A DNA stretch of 64,000 bases from Enterobacter sp. RHBSTW-00175 (lineage in GTDB: Bacteria; Pseudomonadota; Gammaproteobacteria; Enterobacterales; Enterobacteriaceae): the NCBI RefSeq assembly GCF_013927005.1, contig NZ_CP055930.1, forward strand, positions 4,836,001-4,900,000. The letters are read 5' to 3'. The notes beneath the pieces were generated by a model. The model ran no database searches and had not been told where the DNA came from. It worked only from the letters and a program-made list of their open reading frames with translations. The position numbers and the translations under genes are program-made. How positions within the stretch are numbered: the first letter of the stretch is position 1; each line of letters opens with the position of its first letter. Shown here piece after piece: positions 16,738-28,224 of this stretch.

Positions 16738-17802
16738 TTGAAGACACTTTTAAAAGCACTGTCCGTCTGCGTTATAGCGAGTGGTCTGGTGGCTCAGTCG
16801 GTATACGCCGAGCCACTGGTCATTCAGGAACAGGGGAGCTTTTCTGCTGGCGGGACGATCATCACCGCTCCCGGGAAATTTGACGCGAAAAAACCGCTGG
16901 ACTCTGCTGGTCAAACTTATCACGGCGATCATGCATCGGTGTTCTACCAAATCCCGGTGAATCCGCATAAATACCCTATCGTCATGCTGCACGGTGCAGG
17001 CCAGTTCTCTCGTACCTGGGAAAGCACTCCAGATGGTCGCGAAGGATTCCAGAACATATTCCTGCGTCGCGGATTCTCAACTTATCTTGTCGATCAGCCT
17101 CGTCGGGGCAGCGCCGGGCGCACGACTGTAGAAGGAACTGTTTCGCCAAAACCGGATGAGCAACTGTGGTTTAATCAGTTCCGCGTTGGCGTGTGGCCAG
17201 AGTATTTTAAAGGCGTTCAGTTCTCTCATGACAAAGAAGCGCTGAATCAGTATTTCCGTCAGATGACCCCAAATACCGGGCCGTTTGATATCAATGTTAT
17301 CTCTGATGCGATGTCCGCCGTCGTGGATAAATCCGGACCGGCGATCCTCTTCACCCACTCTCAGGGCGGCGGACCAGGCTGGTACACGGCGATGAAAAAC
17401 GACAAGGTCAAAGCCATTGTCGCCTTCGAGCCTGGCAGCAGTTTTGTCTTCCCGGAAAAAGAGCTCCCTGCCTCTATGCCAAGCGCGTTCGACACGCTGA
17501 AGGGTGAGCCAGTGCCAATGGAGCAATTTATGGCCCTGACCAAAATCCCGATTCTGATTATTTACGGCGATAACATACCGGATAAACCTGTCGCCATGCC
17601 CGCGCAGGACAGCTGGCGCGTAAGACTGGCGATGGCCCGTGAGTGGCGTGACGTGGTGAACAAGCATGGCGGGGATGTCACTGTGACGCATCTGCCTGAA
17701 GTGGGAATCAAAGGTAATACCCACTTCCCATTCTCTGATTTAAATAATGTGCAGATTGCTGATTTGGTGAGCAAATTCCTGAAGGAAAAAGATCTGCAGT
17801 AG
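16738..17802 (+). CDS. Exported alpha/beta hydrolase (esterase-like)
   Basis: A 354-residue protein with a signal peptide (to about VYA, residue 24). The start is TTG, with AGAGGA 7 bases before it; no ATG in frame gives an intact signal peptide. The fold is shown by VMLHGAGQFSRTWES, a Ser nucleophile in FTHSQGGGPG, IYGDNIPD for the acid region and NTHFPFSDLN for the His region. Unlike the two hydrolases at 8891 and 11371, this one uses Ser and is unrelated beyond the fold. It is the last gene of the cupin operon. Confidence 0.85.
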   Translation: MKTLLKALSVCVIASGLVAQSVYAEPLVIQEQGSFSAGGTIITAPGKFDAKKPLDSAGQTYHGDHASVFYQIPVNPHKYPIVMLHGAGQFSRTWESTPDGREGFQNIFLRRGFSTYLVDQPRRGSAGRTTVEGTVSPKPDEQLWFNQFRVGVWPEYFKGVQFSHDKEALNQYFRQMTPNTGPFDINVISDAMSAVVDKSGPAILFTHSQGGGPGWYTAMKNDKVKAIVAFEPGSSFVFPEKELPASMPSAFDTLKGEPVPMEQFMALTKIPILIIYGDNIPDKPVAMPAQDSWRVRLAMAREWRDVVNKHGGDVTVTHLPEVGIKGNTHFPFSDLNNVQIADLVSKFLKEKDLQ

Positions 17803-17816
17803 GACGAGATAATAGC

Positions 17817-17838
17817 GAGCCTTCATTAATGAAGGCTC
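17817..17838. terminator. 22-bp perfect palindrome after the cupin operon
   Basis: GAGCCTTCATT and its complement AATGAAGGCTC form an uninterrupted palindrome 15 bp after the stop codon. It is followed by AAAACAAATA rather than T-residues, so it is a weak intrinsic terminator at best; a protein-binding site is possible. Confidence 0.4.
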
Positions 17839-17925
17839 AAAACAAATATAAGCTTTATAAAATTAAAAAGGCCTAATCCTGGCGGTAAATTGTTGAACGT
17901 GACTGAATGCATCAGGGTGTAATAT

Positions 17926-18121
17926 TTAATTTAACGGATAATCGGTAACATCCATCTGTAAAGGAAGCACCCTGTCACCATACCGCTCAACAAGTGTTTC
18001 CAGGGAGCCTGTATTACGTGCGGTTGCCGCAACCTTATCCCCCCCGGGCCAGTGCCGCTTCAGCCCAGATATGACCAAACCCTCTTGCTGCACCAGTGAT
18101 GAACCAGATTTTCGCTGTCAT
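17926..18121 (-). pseudogene. N-terminal fragment of a short-chain dehydrogenase, frameshifted
   Basis: On the minus strand the start at 18121 encodes MTAKIWFITGAARGFGHIWA, a normal SDR beginning with the TGxxxGxG motif. The frame then breaks at the seven-G run near 18043-18050. In another frame it continues as DKVAATARNTG and a VLPLQMDVTDY segment, which is how SDR proteins go on, and stops at 17926. The catalytic part (Tyr-Lys) is missing entirely. It sits 45 bp downstream of the intact SDR gene at 18167, probably once part of the same operon. Confidence 0.7.
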
Positions 18122-18166
18122 GACCTTTACCTCATGTGATGAAAATAGATCTGCGCTGATTGTCTG

Positions 18167-18997
18167 TCAGCGGGTCTGGCTGAGAATAATTCGGTCGAAT
18201 ATACGATCGCCCAGCCAGACGCGCATGAGGATGAGCATCTTTGCAAACTTACCGGCCGCATACCGTGTACGCGGGTTACTGCTTTTCACTGCACGGGATA
18301 CCACTTCCGCAATAACCTCAGGTGAGCTGCCTGTGCCCTGCCCGTACGTTTTTTTTATCGACATGGCCACCATTTTCACCAGGTGACCATACGGACCACT
18401 GGCCGAACGTTTGACAATGGTGTCACTGGCGGCGTCGCCGAAGCCTGTCTCTATCACGCCCGGTTCAACGATCACCACTTTAATCCCGAATCCGGCAACT
18501 TCCAGCCTGAGGCAGTCTGACCAGCCTTCCAGTGCATGTTTGGTTGCATGGTACCAGGCCCCCAGAATGCTGTACATCTTTCCGCCCATGGAGGTGATAT
18601 TGACAATGTGTCCGGAGCGTCTGTCCCTCATCGCAGGGAGCAGCAACTGCGTCAGCCGCGCGGCACCAAACAGATTGACCTCAAACTGATAGCGGGCTTC
18701 GTCAATCCCGATCTCTTCTACCGGGCCGTAGAGACCAAAACCTGCGTTATTGACCAGGACATCGACACCGCCAGTCTCAGCCAGAATGGTATTTACGCCG
18801 GAGACAATCTGCTCATCGACAGAAATATCCATCCGTAGAGGCTGTGCTCCAAGCCTGGCAAGGTCAGCCATCTTTTCGACAGTGCGAGCGGCAACGTAAA
18901 CCTGATAACCATCCTGTATTAGACGGCGGGCAATGGACTTGCCCATCCCGGACGATGCGCCGGTGACCAGCGCGGTTTTCTTTTCCTGAGTAAACAT
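18167..18997 (-). CDS. Short-chain dehydrogenase/reductase
   Basis: A 276-residue SDR. Motifs: TGASSGMG (about 13-20) for the cofactor, NNAGFG (about 91), the catalytic Ser in NITSMGG and YHATK with the Tyr and Lys. The C-terminal 70 residues resemble the fatty-acyl or ketone-reducing members of the oxidoreductase group, but the substrate cannot be told. The start at 18997 follows GAGGTGCCT. The frame stays open for another 103 codons upstream; those belong to the decayed patatin gene and not to this protein. Confidence 0.88.
   Translation of the reverse strand: MFTQEKKTALVTGASSGMGKSIARRLIQDGYQVYVAARTVEKMADLARLGAQPLRMDISVDEQIVSGVNTILAETGGVDVLVNNAGFGLYGPVEEIGIDEARYQFEVNLFGAARLTQLLLPAMRDRRSGHIVNITSMGGKMYSILGAWYHATKHALEGWSDCLRLEVAGFGIKVVIVEPGVIETGFGDAASDTIVKRSASGPYGHLVKMVAMSIKKTYGQGTGSSPEVIAEVVSRAVKSSNPRTRYAAGKFAKMLILMRVWLGDRIFDRIILSQTR
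18336..18343 (-). promoter_or_regulatory. KOPS octamer on the minus strand
   Basis: CCCTGCCC on the plus strand, pointing left toward dif, inside the SDR gene. Confidence 0.45.
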
Positions 18998-19126
18998 AGG
19001 CACCTCAATGAATGAACTGCGTTCAGTTTGCCTGAGCCGGTGCCGAGAATATCTTGCTCTGTGCGCCAGAGTGCTTGCTGAAGGTGCCTTCGGTGCAGAA
19101 AGCGAGCCTCTTTCAGATAAACGGGA

Positions 19127-19565
19127 ATGCTCTAACACCGACCTGATGAGCGGTAGTTTTTCAACAGTGGCCTGATAGCCCAACTGCCGTGCGGTTTCGC
19201 GCCCTTCAGAGTCGTAGATTCCTGCGGGTTTGACTGCCGGGGGGATGAGAACATCTACAGAGTCAGCTTCTTGTCTGGCGAGCAGACAAGTTTGCGCCTG
19301 CGACACGCGTACCCGCGTCTTCCAGAGCCTGCAGCACGCCTATGTGTGCATAGCCTCTGAGACCACCACCGCCGAGAACCAGCGATATTCTGGGGCGGGT
19401 GGATACCGCAGCAAGGGGGGCCACACCAGGATCCTGAAGATGACCGTCGCTCAGCAGACTTCCTGAAATGCTTTTACTGGCGGAATGATCAGCAGTACCG
19501 CAACCTAAGAGCGAGCAGACCATCAACAGCAGCGACAAACATCGACAGGGTTTTCGTGTTGTCAT
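19127..19565 (-). pseudogene. Patatin-like phospholipase lipoprotein, internally deleted
   Basis: From 19565 the minus strand encodes a lipoprotein signal (LLMVCSLLGC, lipobox LLGC) and then the patatin oxyanion loop LVLGGGGLRGYAHIGVLQAL, but the frame stops at 19263 after only about 100 residues. No GxSxG nucleophile is present. A different frame starting near 19290 carries what looks like the C-terminal end of the same protein (DVLIPPAVKPAGIYDSEGRE and more, to about 19127), without its own stop. The simplest reading is an internal deletion that removed the catalytic part. It overlaps the preceding gene's stop, so it was once translationally coupled to it. Confidence 0.65.
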
Positions 19566-19566
19566 C

Positions 19567-20241
19567 TCACCCGGCACCGGTTCCCAGCTCTATCAACTGG
19601 TCAGAGGACAGGATCATCATCCCCTTCTTGATAGGGACCGTCTGCGTCAGCGCCCGGGCAACAGCCAGAGCCCTTACTGGCTTGTAAGCTCCGGGAAGAA
19701 CGGGAGATAACAGCCTGGCTATCGGTATAGAAATTATTTCACCCAGGCGAACCGGCTGCCCCAGTCCTGAACGGTAGTCGAGCAATAAAGAAGGCCTCGC
19801 AATGACCAGCGTGGTTAACGGCAGTGCTCTGAGCGCCTCTTCCAGTTCACCTTTAACGCGGGTGTAAAACATAGACGACTTCACGTTCGCTCCGCCAGCG
19901 CTTACCAGTCCTATACGTCTGACCCCGGCCCGTATAGCGGCCTGTGCAACAGCCAGATTAGCGTCAAAATCCACTGCCCGGAACGCCTCTTTACTGCCTG
20001 CCACTTTGATTGTTGTCCCCAGTGCAAGGTAGGCTTCATCCGCATGAGGAAGCTGTGGCAATGATGCGAAATCAACCAGATGGACCTGTAACTTTGGATG
20101 GCTGACTTTGAGTGGCTTGCGACTCAGGGCATGAATGCGGATTACTCCTGGATCATTCAGCAGGAGCTGAAGTAAATGTCCACCTACAAGGCCTGTGGCA
20201 CCTGCCAACAATACAACGCGATGATTTTCGGGTGTTGTCAT
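19567..20241 (-). CDS. NAD(P)H-binding protein (atypical SDR, epimerase-like)
   Basis: A 224-residue protein with the Rossmann start VVLLAGATGLVGGHLLQLLL and a run of TIP30/HTATIP2-like or YbjT-like features (YLALGTTIKVAGSKEAFRAV, RIGLVSAGGANVKSS, FYTRVKGELEEALRALP). The YxxxK equivalent is FYTRVKGE. Members of this group bind NADP and often lack a known reaction. It lies 11 bp downstream of the AraC gene and its stop overlaps the start of the decayed patatin gene, forming an operon. Confidence 0.8.
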   Translation of the reverse strand: MTTPENHRVVLLAGATGLVGGHLLQLLLNDPGVIRIHALSRKPLKVSHPKLQVHLVDFASLPQLPHADEAYLALGTTIKVAGSKEAFRAVDFDANLAVAQAAIRAGVRRIGLVSAGGANVKSSMFYTRVKGELEEALRALPLTTLVIARPSLLLDYRSGLGQPVRLGEIISIPIARLLSPVLPGAYKPVRALAVARALTQTVPIKKGMMILSSDQLIELGTGAG

Positions 20242-20252
20242 GATGATCTCTT

Positions 20253-21260
20253 TTAATTAAAACGCATGGCTTCTCTGACTGTTTCAGGCGTCTGGCCTGT
20301 CCAGGCCATAAAAGCACGGTAGAAAGAATTCGGATCTTCAAAGCCCAGCAGGAATGCAATTTCGTAGCCGGGCAGGCTGGTATTGCGCAGATAGTGGCGG
20401 GCCAGATTTTCGCGGCAGGTATTGATGAGAGCGCGAAAATTCTCTCCCTCATCCTCAAGTCTGCGCTGTAATGTTCGCTTACTCATACCCAGACGCTCTG
20501 CTGTTTTCTCGATAGTGGCTTCGTTACCCGGCAGCAACTCCAGAAGTACCGCACGCACACGTTCAGAGGTTGAAGCCGTTACATCTAATTGACTGAGGCG
20601 ACGACGCAGCTCAGGCTCAAATACCTGCCACATCCCTTCATTTACCGTTAAAAATGGCCTCAGGGCATCAGTGGCGGAAAAGCTGATAGCAGGCTTTTCT
20701 CCATGCGAGATGCCGGTACCAAAGAACCGGGTAAAGTGACCAGCCTGTGCACCGGAGGGAAGCTGCGGGAGCAGGACGTTTAATGCCCTGATCGGTTCAC
20801 GTGTTGCAAGTCGTGCCAGTTTCAGTAAGAAAGCCAGCTCTGCGACCTGCAAAGATACAGGGATGTCTGTGGCTGACAACCAGCGCGGTGAAACAGTCAG
20901 AATGCCGTTATGATCGACTGCCGTCTCCAGTACCATTGGGGCAATGAGCAGCTTATACCTTGCCAGTCGCTGTACGGCCTGCATCATATTAGTGCTGCAC
21001 AAGGCGGCAAAAAGCGGTGGATCGAAAACTTCAGCTGAAACCTTTTCAACAAGAGGTAGGGGGAAAGCAGGACTATTCATTCCTGTCTCGATCGCATGCC
21101 ACAAACGCATGTATTCTTCTGTATCAAGGCCGCTTTCGGCCCTGGAGAATGTGTCGTCTGGCAGGTGTGCTTTTCGCAATATGTCTGGTGGTGTAAGCCC
21201 GGCGTCTTTGAGTAATGCTCTCCAGCCGATGTTGAGAGAAAAAGTACGGTTACGTGCCAT
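20253..21260 (-). CDS. AraC-family regulator (OruR-like)
   Basis: A 335-residue regulator with the N-terminal 'arabinose-binding' domain of the OruR/ArgR group (about 20-200) and a C-terminal AraC helix-turn-helix pair (TAERLGMSKRTLQRRLEDEG and AFLLGFEDPNSFYRAFMAWTG). It heads the minus-strand operon NAD(P)-binding protein, patatin remnant, SDR, SDR remnant. Loss of two of its four downstream genes suggests that the pathway it controlled is decaying here. The 250 bp upstream (21261-21510) is AT-rich and holds the promoters of this gene and of the divergent reductase. Confidence 0.85.
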   Translation of the reverse strand: MARNRTFSLNIGWRALLKDAGLTPPDILRKAHLPDDTFSRAESGLDTEEYMRLWHAIETGMNSPAFPLPLVEKVSAEVFDPPLFAALCSTNMMQAVQRLARYKLLIAPMVLETAVDHNGILTVSPRWLSATDIPVSLQVAELAFLLKLARLATREPIRALNVLLPQLPSGAQAGHFTRFFGTGISHGEKPAISFSATDALRPFLTVNEGMWQVFEPELRRRLSQLDVTASTSERVRAVLLELLPGNEATIEKTAERLGMSKRTLQRRLEDEGENFRALINTCRENLARHYLRNTSLPGYEIAFLLGFEDPNSFYRAFMAWTGQTPETVREAMRFN

Positions 21261-21462
21261 TTTCTGGTTCCTGACGTAAATTATCTACCGGGATAGAACG
21301 GGTATCATATTCTTTTAAACCTCAAATAAGCATTCAAAATACGCCATGGTTGTGGCAAATCGCGCCATTGAACTCACAGCACAAAGCCGACCTTCAGCCC
21401 TCTCTAAAAATTAATGAACATTCCTAATAAACCCTAGCTAATTACCCCATCTAATCGAATAA

Positions 21463-24347
<2,885 letters not shown>

Positions 24348-24456
24348 TCATGAAGGGCGTTCATAGACACAATCATTTTAGCCCCATTACTGACAATAAT
24401 GATAATTGATATTCTGACGCTATCGAAAATTAGTCTGAAGTATCAGAAGGTTTATC

Positions 24457-25248
24457 ATGAAAATACTCGTTGCTGGTGCGACAGGAAGTATTGGTCTTCA
24501 TGTCGTGAATACCGCTATTGAAATGGGTCATCATCCCGTGGCCCTTGTCAGAAATAAGCGCAAAGTTAAATTACTTCCTCGTGGAACCGATGTTTTCTAC
24601 GGCGATGTCTCAATGCCTGAAACACTCACCGATTTGCCGAGAGATATTGATGCCGTGATCTTCACTCTTGGCTCCGATGGTCAGGGGCGCATTGGTGCCA
24701 GAGCGATAGATTACGGCGGTGTGCGTAATATTTTACGTATATTCAAGGATACGCCTGTTCGTATCGCCTTAATGACCACGATTGGCGTGACTGAACGGCT
24801 CAGCACATGGAATCAACGCACTGAGGTTCATGACTGGAAAAGACGTGCCGAACGTGTGGTCAGGGCCAGTGGTCATCCCTATACCATCGTCAGGCCAGGC
24901 TGGTTTGATTACAACAATGATGATGAGCACAAAATCGTTATGCTTCAGGGGGATCGTCGCCATGCGGGAACGCCGGAAGATGGTGTGATATCCCGCGAGC
25001 AAATCGCCCAGGTTCTGGTCAGTGCCCTGAGCAACGATGTGGCAAAAAATAAAACGTTCGAACTGGTGGCTATACGAGGCGAAGCACAGCAGGATCTTAC
25101 CCCTCTGTTTGCACAATTACAGGCAGACAATCCCCAAAAGTATGATGCCATTTTAGATTTGGACAATATGCCTCTCAGTGAAGAGCCTGAGTGCATTATT
25201 AATGAGCTAAACCAGTATTCAAAAAACTTAGCACATCTAAAACCCTGA
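24457..25248 (+). CDS. NAD(P)-binding atypical SDR (NmrA/SDR_a5-like)
   Basis: A 263-residue protein with the Rossmann motif VAGATGSIGLHVV at the N-terminus and a TTIGVT strand followed by WKRRAERVVRASG, where a YxxxK would normally lie: the Tyr is replaced by Trp in HDWKRRAE. It may therefore bind NAD(P) without classic SDR catalysis. The ATG follows GAAGG with 6-base spacing. The stop codon lies within the predicted operator at 25245, upstream of the DUF1471 gene. Confidence 0.8.
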   Translation: MKILVAGATGSIGLHVVNTAIEMGHHPVALVRNKRKVKLLPRGTDVFYGDVSMPETLTDLPRDIDAVIFTLGSDGQGRIGARAIDYGGVRNILRIFKDTPVRIALMTTIGVTERLSTWNQRTEVHDWKRRAERVVRASGHPYTIVRPGWFDYNNDDEHKIVMLQGDRRHAGTPEDGVISREQIAQVLVSALSNDVAKNKTFELVAIRGEAQQDLTPLFAQLQADNPQKYDAILDLDNMPLSEEPECIINELNQYSKNLAHLKP

Positions 25249-25260
25249 CATTTTTGTCAT
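25245..25260. promoter_or_regulatory. Near-perfect copy of the two-component operator before a DUF1471 gene
   Basis: CTGACA-TTTT-TGTCAT matches the CTGACA-N4-TGTCAG palindromes at 12564 and 14805 in 11 of 12 defined bases. An outward-facing pair of the same half-sites follows at 25267-25283. It is 114 bp before the DUF1471 start. Confidence 0.55.
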
Positions 25261-25373
25261 ATAGCGGTCAGTCTTATGACAGCTTAGGAACTGTATATTT
25301 GATTATACAGACAGAGGAAACCCTCCTGATACAAGCCCGGTTTCAAAGATAGCGTTTAAAAGAGGTACCAGAT

Positions 25374-25625
25374 ATGAAAGCACTGCTTATTGCAACATTG
25401 GTTATGGGATCCATTTCAGCGAATGCCGCATTTGCGGCTCAGGAAATTAACCATGCTGATGCCAAAGAAAAAATTGGCGTAGTCTCAGCCAGCAATGCCT
25501 ATACGCTTGATGATTTATCAAATGCACTTTCTCGTAAGGCTGATGAGCAAGGTGCTACGTCCTTCAAAATCCTGTCTACGTCAGGGAATAACAAACTGCA
25601 CGGAGTTGCGGAGATATATAAATAG
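25374..25625 (+). CDS. DUF1471 (YhcN/BhsA-type) small exported stress protein
   Basis: An 83-residue protein with a signal peptide (to about FA-AQ, residue 22). The mature part is the DUF1471 domain, with the family's KIGVVSASNAYTLDDLSNAL and HGVAEIYK. E. coli relatives (BhsA, McbA, YhcN) are periplasmic or outer-membrane-linked and respond to oxidants, copper or acid. The operator-like palindrome upstream would link it to the HprR/CusR-type system at 12.7 kb. The protein at 30216 is a close paralogue. Confidence 0.88.
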   Translation: MKALLIATLVMGSISANAAFAAQEINHADAKEKIGVVSASNAYTLDDLSNALSRKADEQGATSFKILSTSGNNKLHGVAEIYK

Positions 25626-25659
25626 CACTTTAATCTAGTGTAAGTAGTCAGTACCCTGT

Positions 25660-25749
25660 TTTTATCACTCGCACGCGACTTGTGGCACGCTACATGTTTG
25701 GGCATGACACCAGTGGTTACGGGATTGGCCTGGCGATGAGTTTTTGAAT
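25660..25749 (+). other. Possible remnant of a protein C-terminus
   Basis: One plus-strand frame reads RTRLVARYMFGHDTSGYGI and then GLAMSF before a stop at 25747-25749. The composition looks protein-like and there is no start codon with a ribosome-binding site. I do not recognise it. It fills most of the gap between the DUF1471 and LysR genes. It may be nothing. Confidence 0.2.
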
Positions 25750-25765
25750 GCAGTGCGTTTGCGCG

Positions 25766-26665
25766 TTACACCAGTCCCCCGGCTCCGCCAATGCGGTCAA
25801 TCAGGATCTGTTTTGCATATGCCACGCGTGGTTGTCGCATTGAGGCTGGCAACCATATCAGGCTGTAACTGATCGTTGTGTTACCCACTGGCGCCGGAAA
25901 TTCCAATAACTCGTTGCGATTCAGCTGGTCTGCACACAGATATCGCGGCATTACCGTCCAGCCGAATCCCTTTGTCAGCAGGCTTCTGAGCGCCCGCAGA
26001 TCCTGGCCAACCGCAGCGGGCAGCGTGTCGGGTACGGTAATGCCATTCTTCTGCATCCAGTTATCAATCAGGGACAATTCCAGATTGTAGGCCAGCAGCG
26101 GTTCGCGGCTTAATGCATCAGCCAGCGATTCAGCCTGCTGCACGCGGTGAACCACCGCCGGGCTTGCCACGGCCAGAACACTGTCGGTATAAATCACCTC
26201 GTTCTTCAGGCGGCTGTCCGTAACCGGATGGGCCGAAATCCCCAGATCACAGTGGCCTTCAAGCAGCATATCAATGACCATTGGACCATCCCCGGAATGC
26301 ATCCGCACCCGGACATCCGCCTCCAGTAACGGCACCAGCCCTTCCGGGAGTTTTTCAGCCATAAAATCAGCGTGGCCGATTATCTGGAGCGTGCCGGCAA
26401 CCCCGGATGAACGCGCCCGCGCGGTGGCAAGTGCGGCCTCTGCTGCATCCAGTTTATTACCGATATCAGCCGCCAGCTCATCTGCTGCTGAGGTGGGAAG
26501 CACACCGTGAGTCTGGCGTTCAAATAACGTCTTCCCTACCGCTGATTCCAGCCCGGCGATGTGTTGCGATACGGCGGGTTGCGTCAAATTGAGTGCTCTG
26601 GCAGCACCGGTTATTGAACGTTGACGGTAAACCTCAACAAATGTTCTCAGTCGAATCAGAGACAT
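25766..26665 (-). CDS. LysR-family transcriptional regulator
   Basis: A 299-residue LysR protein with the helix-turn-helix ITGAARALNLTQPAVSQHIAG. The effector domain follows from about residue 88. I start at 26665 (MSLIRLRTFVEVYRQ) as in other LysR proteins; the frame is open for 55 more codons, which overlap the divergent gene and look non-coding. It is divergent from the coniferyl-aldehyde dehydrogenase gene (105-bp gap), the probable target. Confidence 0.88.
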   Translation of the reverse strand: MSLIRLRTFVEVYRQRSITGAARALNLTQPAVSQHIAGLESAVGKTLFERQTHGVLPTSAADELAADIGNKLDAAEAALATARARSSGVAGTLQIIGHADFMAEKLPEGLVPLLEADVRVRMHSGDGPMVIDMLLEGHCDLGISAHPVTDSRLKNEVIYTDSVLAVASPAVVHRVQQAESLADALSREPLLAYNLELSLIDNWMQKNGITVPDTLPAAVGQDLRALRSLLTKGFGWTVMPRYLCADQLNRNELLEFPAPVGNTTISYSLIWLPASMRQPRVAYAKQILIDRIGGAGGLV

Positions 26666-26770
26666 ATCCAGCCCATAAATAAATTTATACCCCTGACAAA
26701 ATAGCGTTGTTAGCGCCGGTAAACAAGATCCGTCAAGCTTCCTCCATCGCAACGAAACACGGAATTTACC

Positions 26771-28186
26771 ATGTCTACTATCATCAAAGCCGAACTGCAC
26801 GCGCAGCTCTCTACAATGAAAAACAGCCATTTACAGGCTGGGCCAGCCAGCGCTGCCCAGCGGAAAGATCGCCTTATGCGTGCCGCCAGATTGCTGACCG
26901 AGAACCACCAGGCGATTAAGGTCGCGCTCAACGACGACTTCGGTCACCGCAGTGAATATCAGTCGCTGGCCGTTGATGTCGCAACCACCGTCACCATGCT
27001 GCGTCACGCCGCAGAACAGGTCAGCGAGTGGATGAAACCGGAACACATCGCCGCGCCCTGGCCGGGGATGCAGGCATGGATTGAACAGCAGTCGCTGGGC
27101 GTTGTGGGGATCATCTCTCCGTGGAACTTCCCGATTAACCTCGCATTTGGGCCGCTGGCGGGAGTATTTGCCGCGGGCAACACTGCCATGCTGAAGCCCT
27201 CTGAGCTGACACCTCACACCTCTCAGCTGATTGCCGATCTGGTCCCACAGTATTTTGCCGCGGACGAACTGCACGTGGTTCTGGGCGATGCGGATGTTGG
27301 CCAGGCCTTCAGCGCCCTGCCATTTGACCATCTGATCTTTACCGGCAGCACAGCCGTCGGAAAACATGTGATGCGCGCAGCGGCAGAAAACCTGGTGCCT
27401 GTCACGCTTGAGCTGGGCGGGAAATCGCCAGTGTTTATTGATAAAGATGCCGATATGGCGCAGGCCATCACCCGCACGCTGACCATTAAAACCTTTAACG
27501 CCGGTCAGATCTGTCTGTCACCTGATTACCTGCTGGTACCGCAGGATAAAGTGCAGGACCTGGTGGATGCGGCCCGTGGGTTTATGGCTGACAGCTTCCC
27601 GACGGTGCGGCTGAACCCTGACTACACCGCGATCATCAGCCCGCGCCATTTTTCACGTCTGGTGATGTTGCTGGAAGATGCGCGAACCAAAGGCGCGACG
27701 GTTATTAGCCTCGCACCAGAGGGCGAAGCGGATTTCGATGCCGAAACCCGCAAAATAGCCCCGCACCTGGTGCTGAATGTGGACGACTCCATGCTCATCA
27801 TGCAGGAAGAGATTTTCGGCCCGCTGCTGCCGGTGAAAACCTTCACTGAAAGTCACGACGCCCTGGCCTGGATCAATGCCCATCCGCGTCCGCTGGCGGC
27901 GTACTACTTCGGGAACGATAAGGTGAACCAGGCTACCTTTATAGCAAACACCACATCCGGTGCCGCAGTGATTAACGATGTGATGACGCACGCCGCCATC
28001 GATAGCCTGCCATTTGGTGGCGTCGGGGCATCCGGGATGGGGGCGTATCACGGGATACACGGTTTCAGGCGTTTTAGTCATCAGAAACCGATCGTGGTAC
28101 AGAGCGAAGATGGCGCCTCTAACCTGCGCCTGCGGGCCCCTTATCAGGCAAAAACCGCTAATATCCTCGCATTTTTACAAAACTGA
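26771..28186 (+). CDS. Coniferyl-aldehyde dehydrogenase family protein
   Basis: A 471-residue NAD(P) aldehyde dehydrogenase of the class 3, coniferyl-aldehyde type. Landmarks: ISPWNFPINLAFGP, FTGSTAVGKHVM (cofactor), ELGGKSP with the general base Glu, FNAGQICLS with the catalytic Cys, EEIFGPLLPV and LPFGGVGASGMGAYHG. It oxidises aldehydes to acids, in relatives aromatic ones or medium-chain ones. The DJ-1/PfpI gene starts 38 bp downstream, suggesting co-transcription for aldehyde clearance. Confidence 0.9.
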   Translation: MSTIIKAELHAQLSTMKNSHLQAGPASAAQRKDRLMRAARLLTENHQAIKVALNDDFGHRSEYQSLAVDVATTVTMLRHAAEQVSEWMKPEHIAAPWPGMQAWIEQQSLGVVGIISPWNFPINLAFGPLAGVFAAGNTAMLKPSELTPHTSQLIADLVPQYFAADELHVVLGDADVGQAFSALPFDHLIFTGSTAVGKHVMRAAAENLVPVTLELGGKSPVFIDKDADMAQAITRTLTIKTFNAGQICLSPDYLLVPQDKVQDLVDAARGFMADSFPTVRLNPDYTAIISPRHFSRLVMLLEDARTKGATVISLAPEGEADFDAETRKIAPHLVLNVDDSMLIMQEEIFGPLLPVKTFTESHDALAWINAHPRPLAAYYFGNDKVNQATFIANTTSGAAVINDVMTHAAIDSLPFGGVGASGMGAYHGIHGFRRFSHQKPIVVQSEDGASNLRLRAPYQAKTANILAFLQN

Positions 28187-28224
28187 TTTCGCCCCCTGTC
28201 TTACAACATTATCGGGAGATAGCA

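Noticed and set aside
17077-17724. 215-residue minus-strand frame over the exported hydrolase at 16738
   Set aside because: It is antisense to a gene with a clear signal peptide and catalytic motifs; long antisense frames are common in GC-rich codons.
17817-17838. 22-bp palindrome as an operator of the two-component system
   Set aside because: Its core has no TGACA or TGTCA half-site, so it does not fit the motif found at 12564 and 14805.
18998-19306. N-terminal extension of 103 residues on the SDR at 18167
   Set aside because: No SDR has such an extension, GAGGTG lies just before 18997, and the codons match the end of a patatin-like protein in the upstream remnant.
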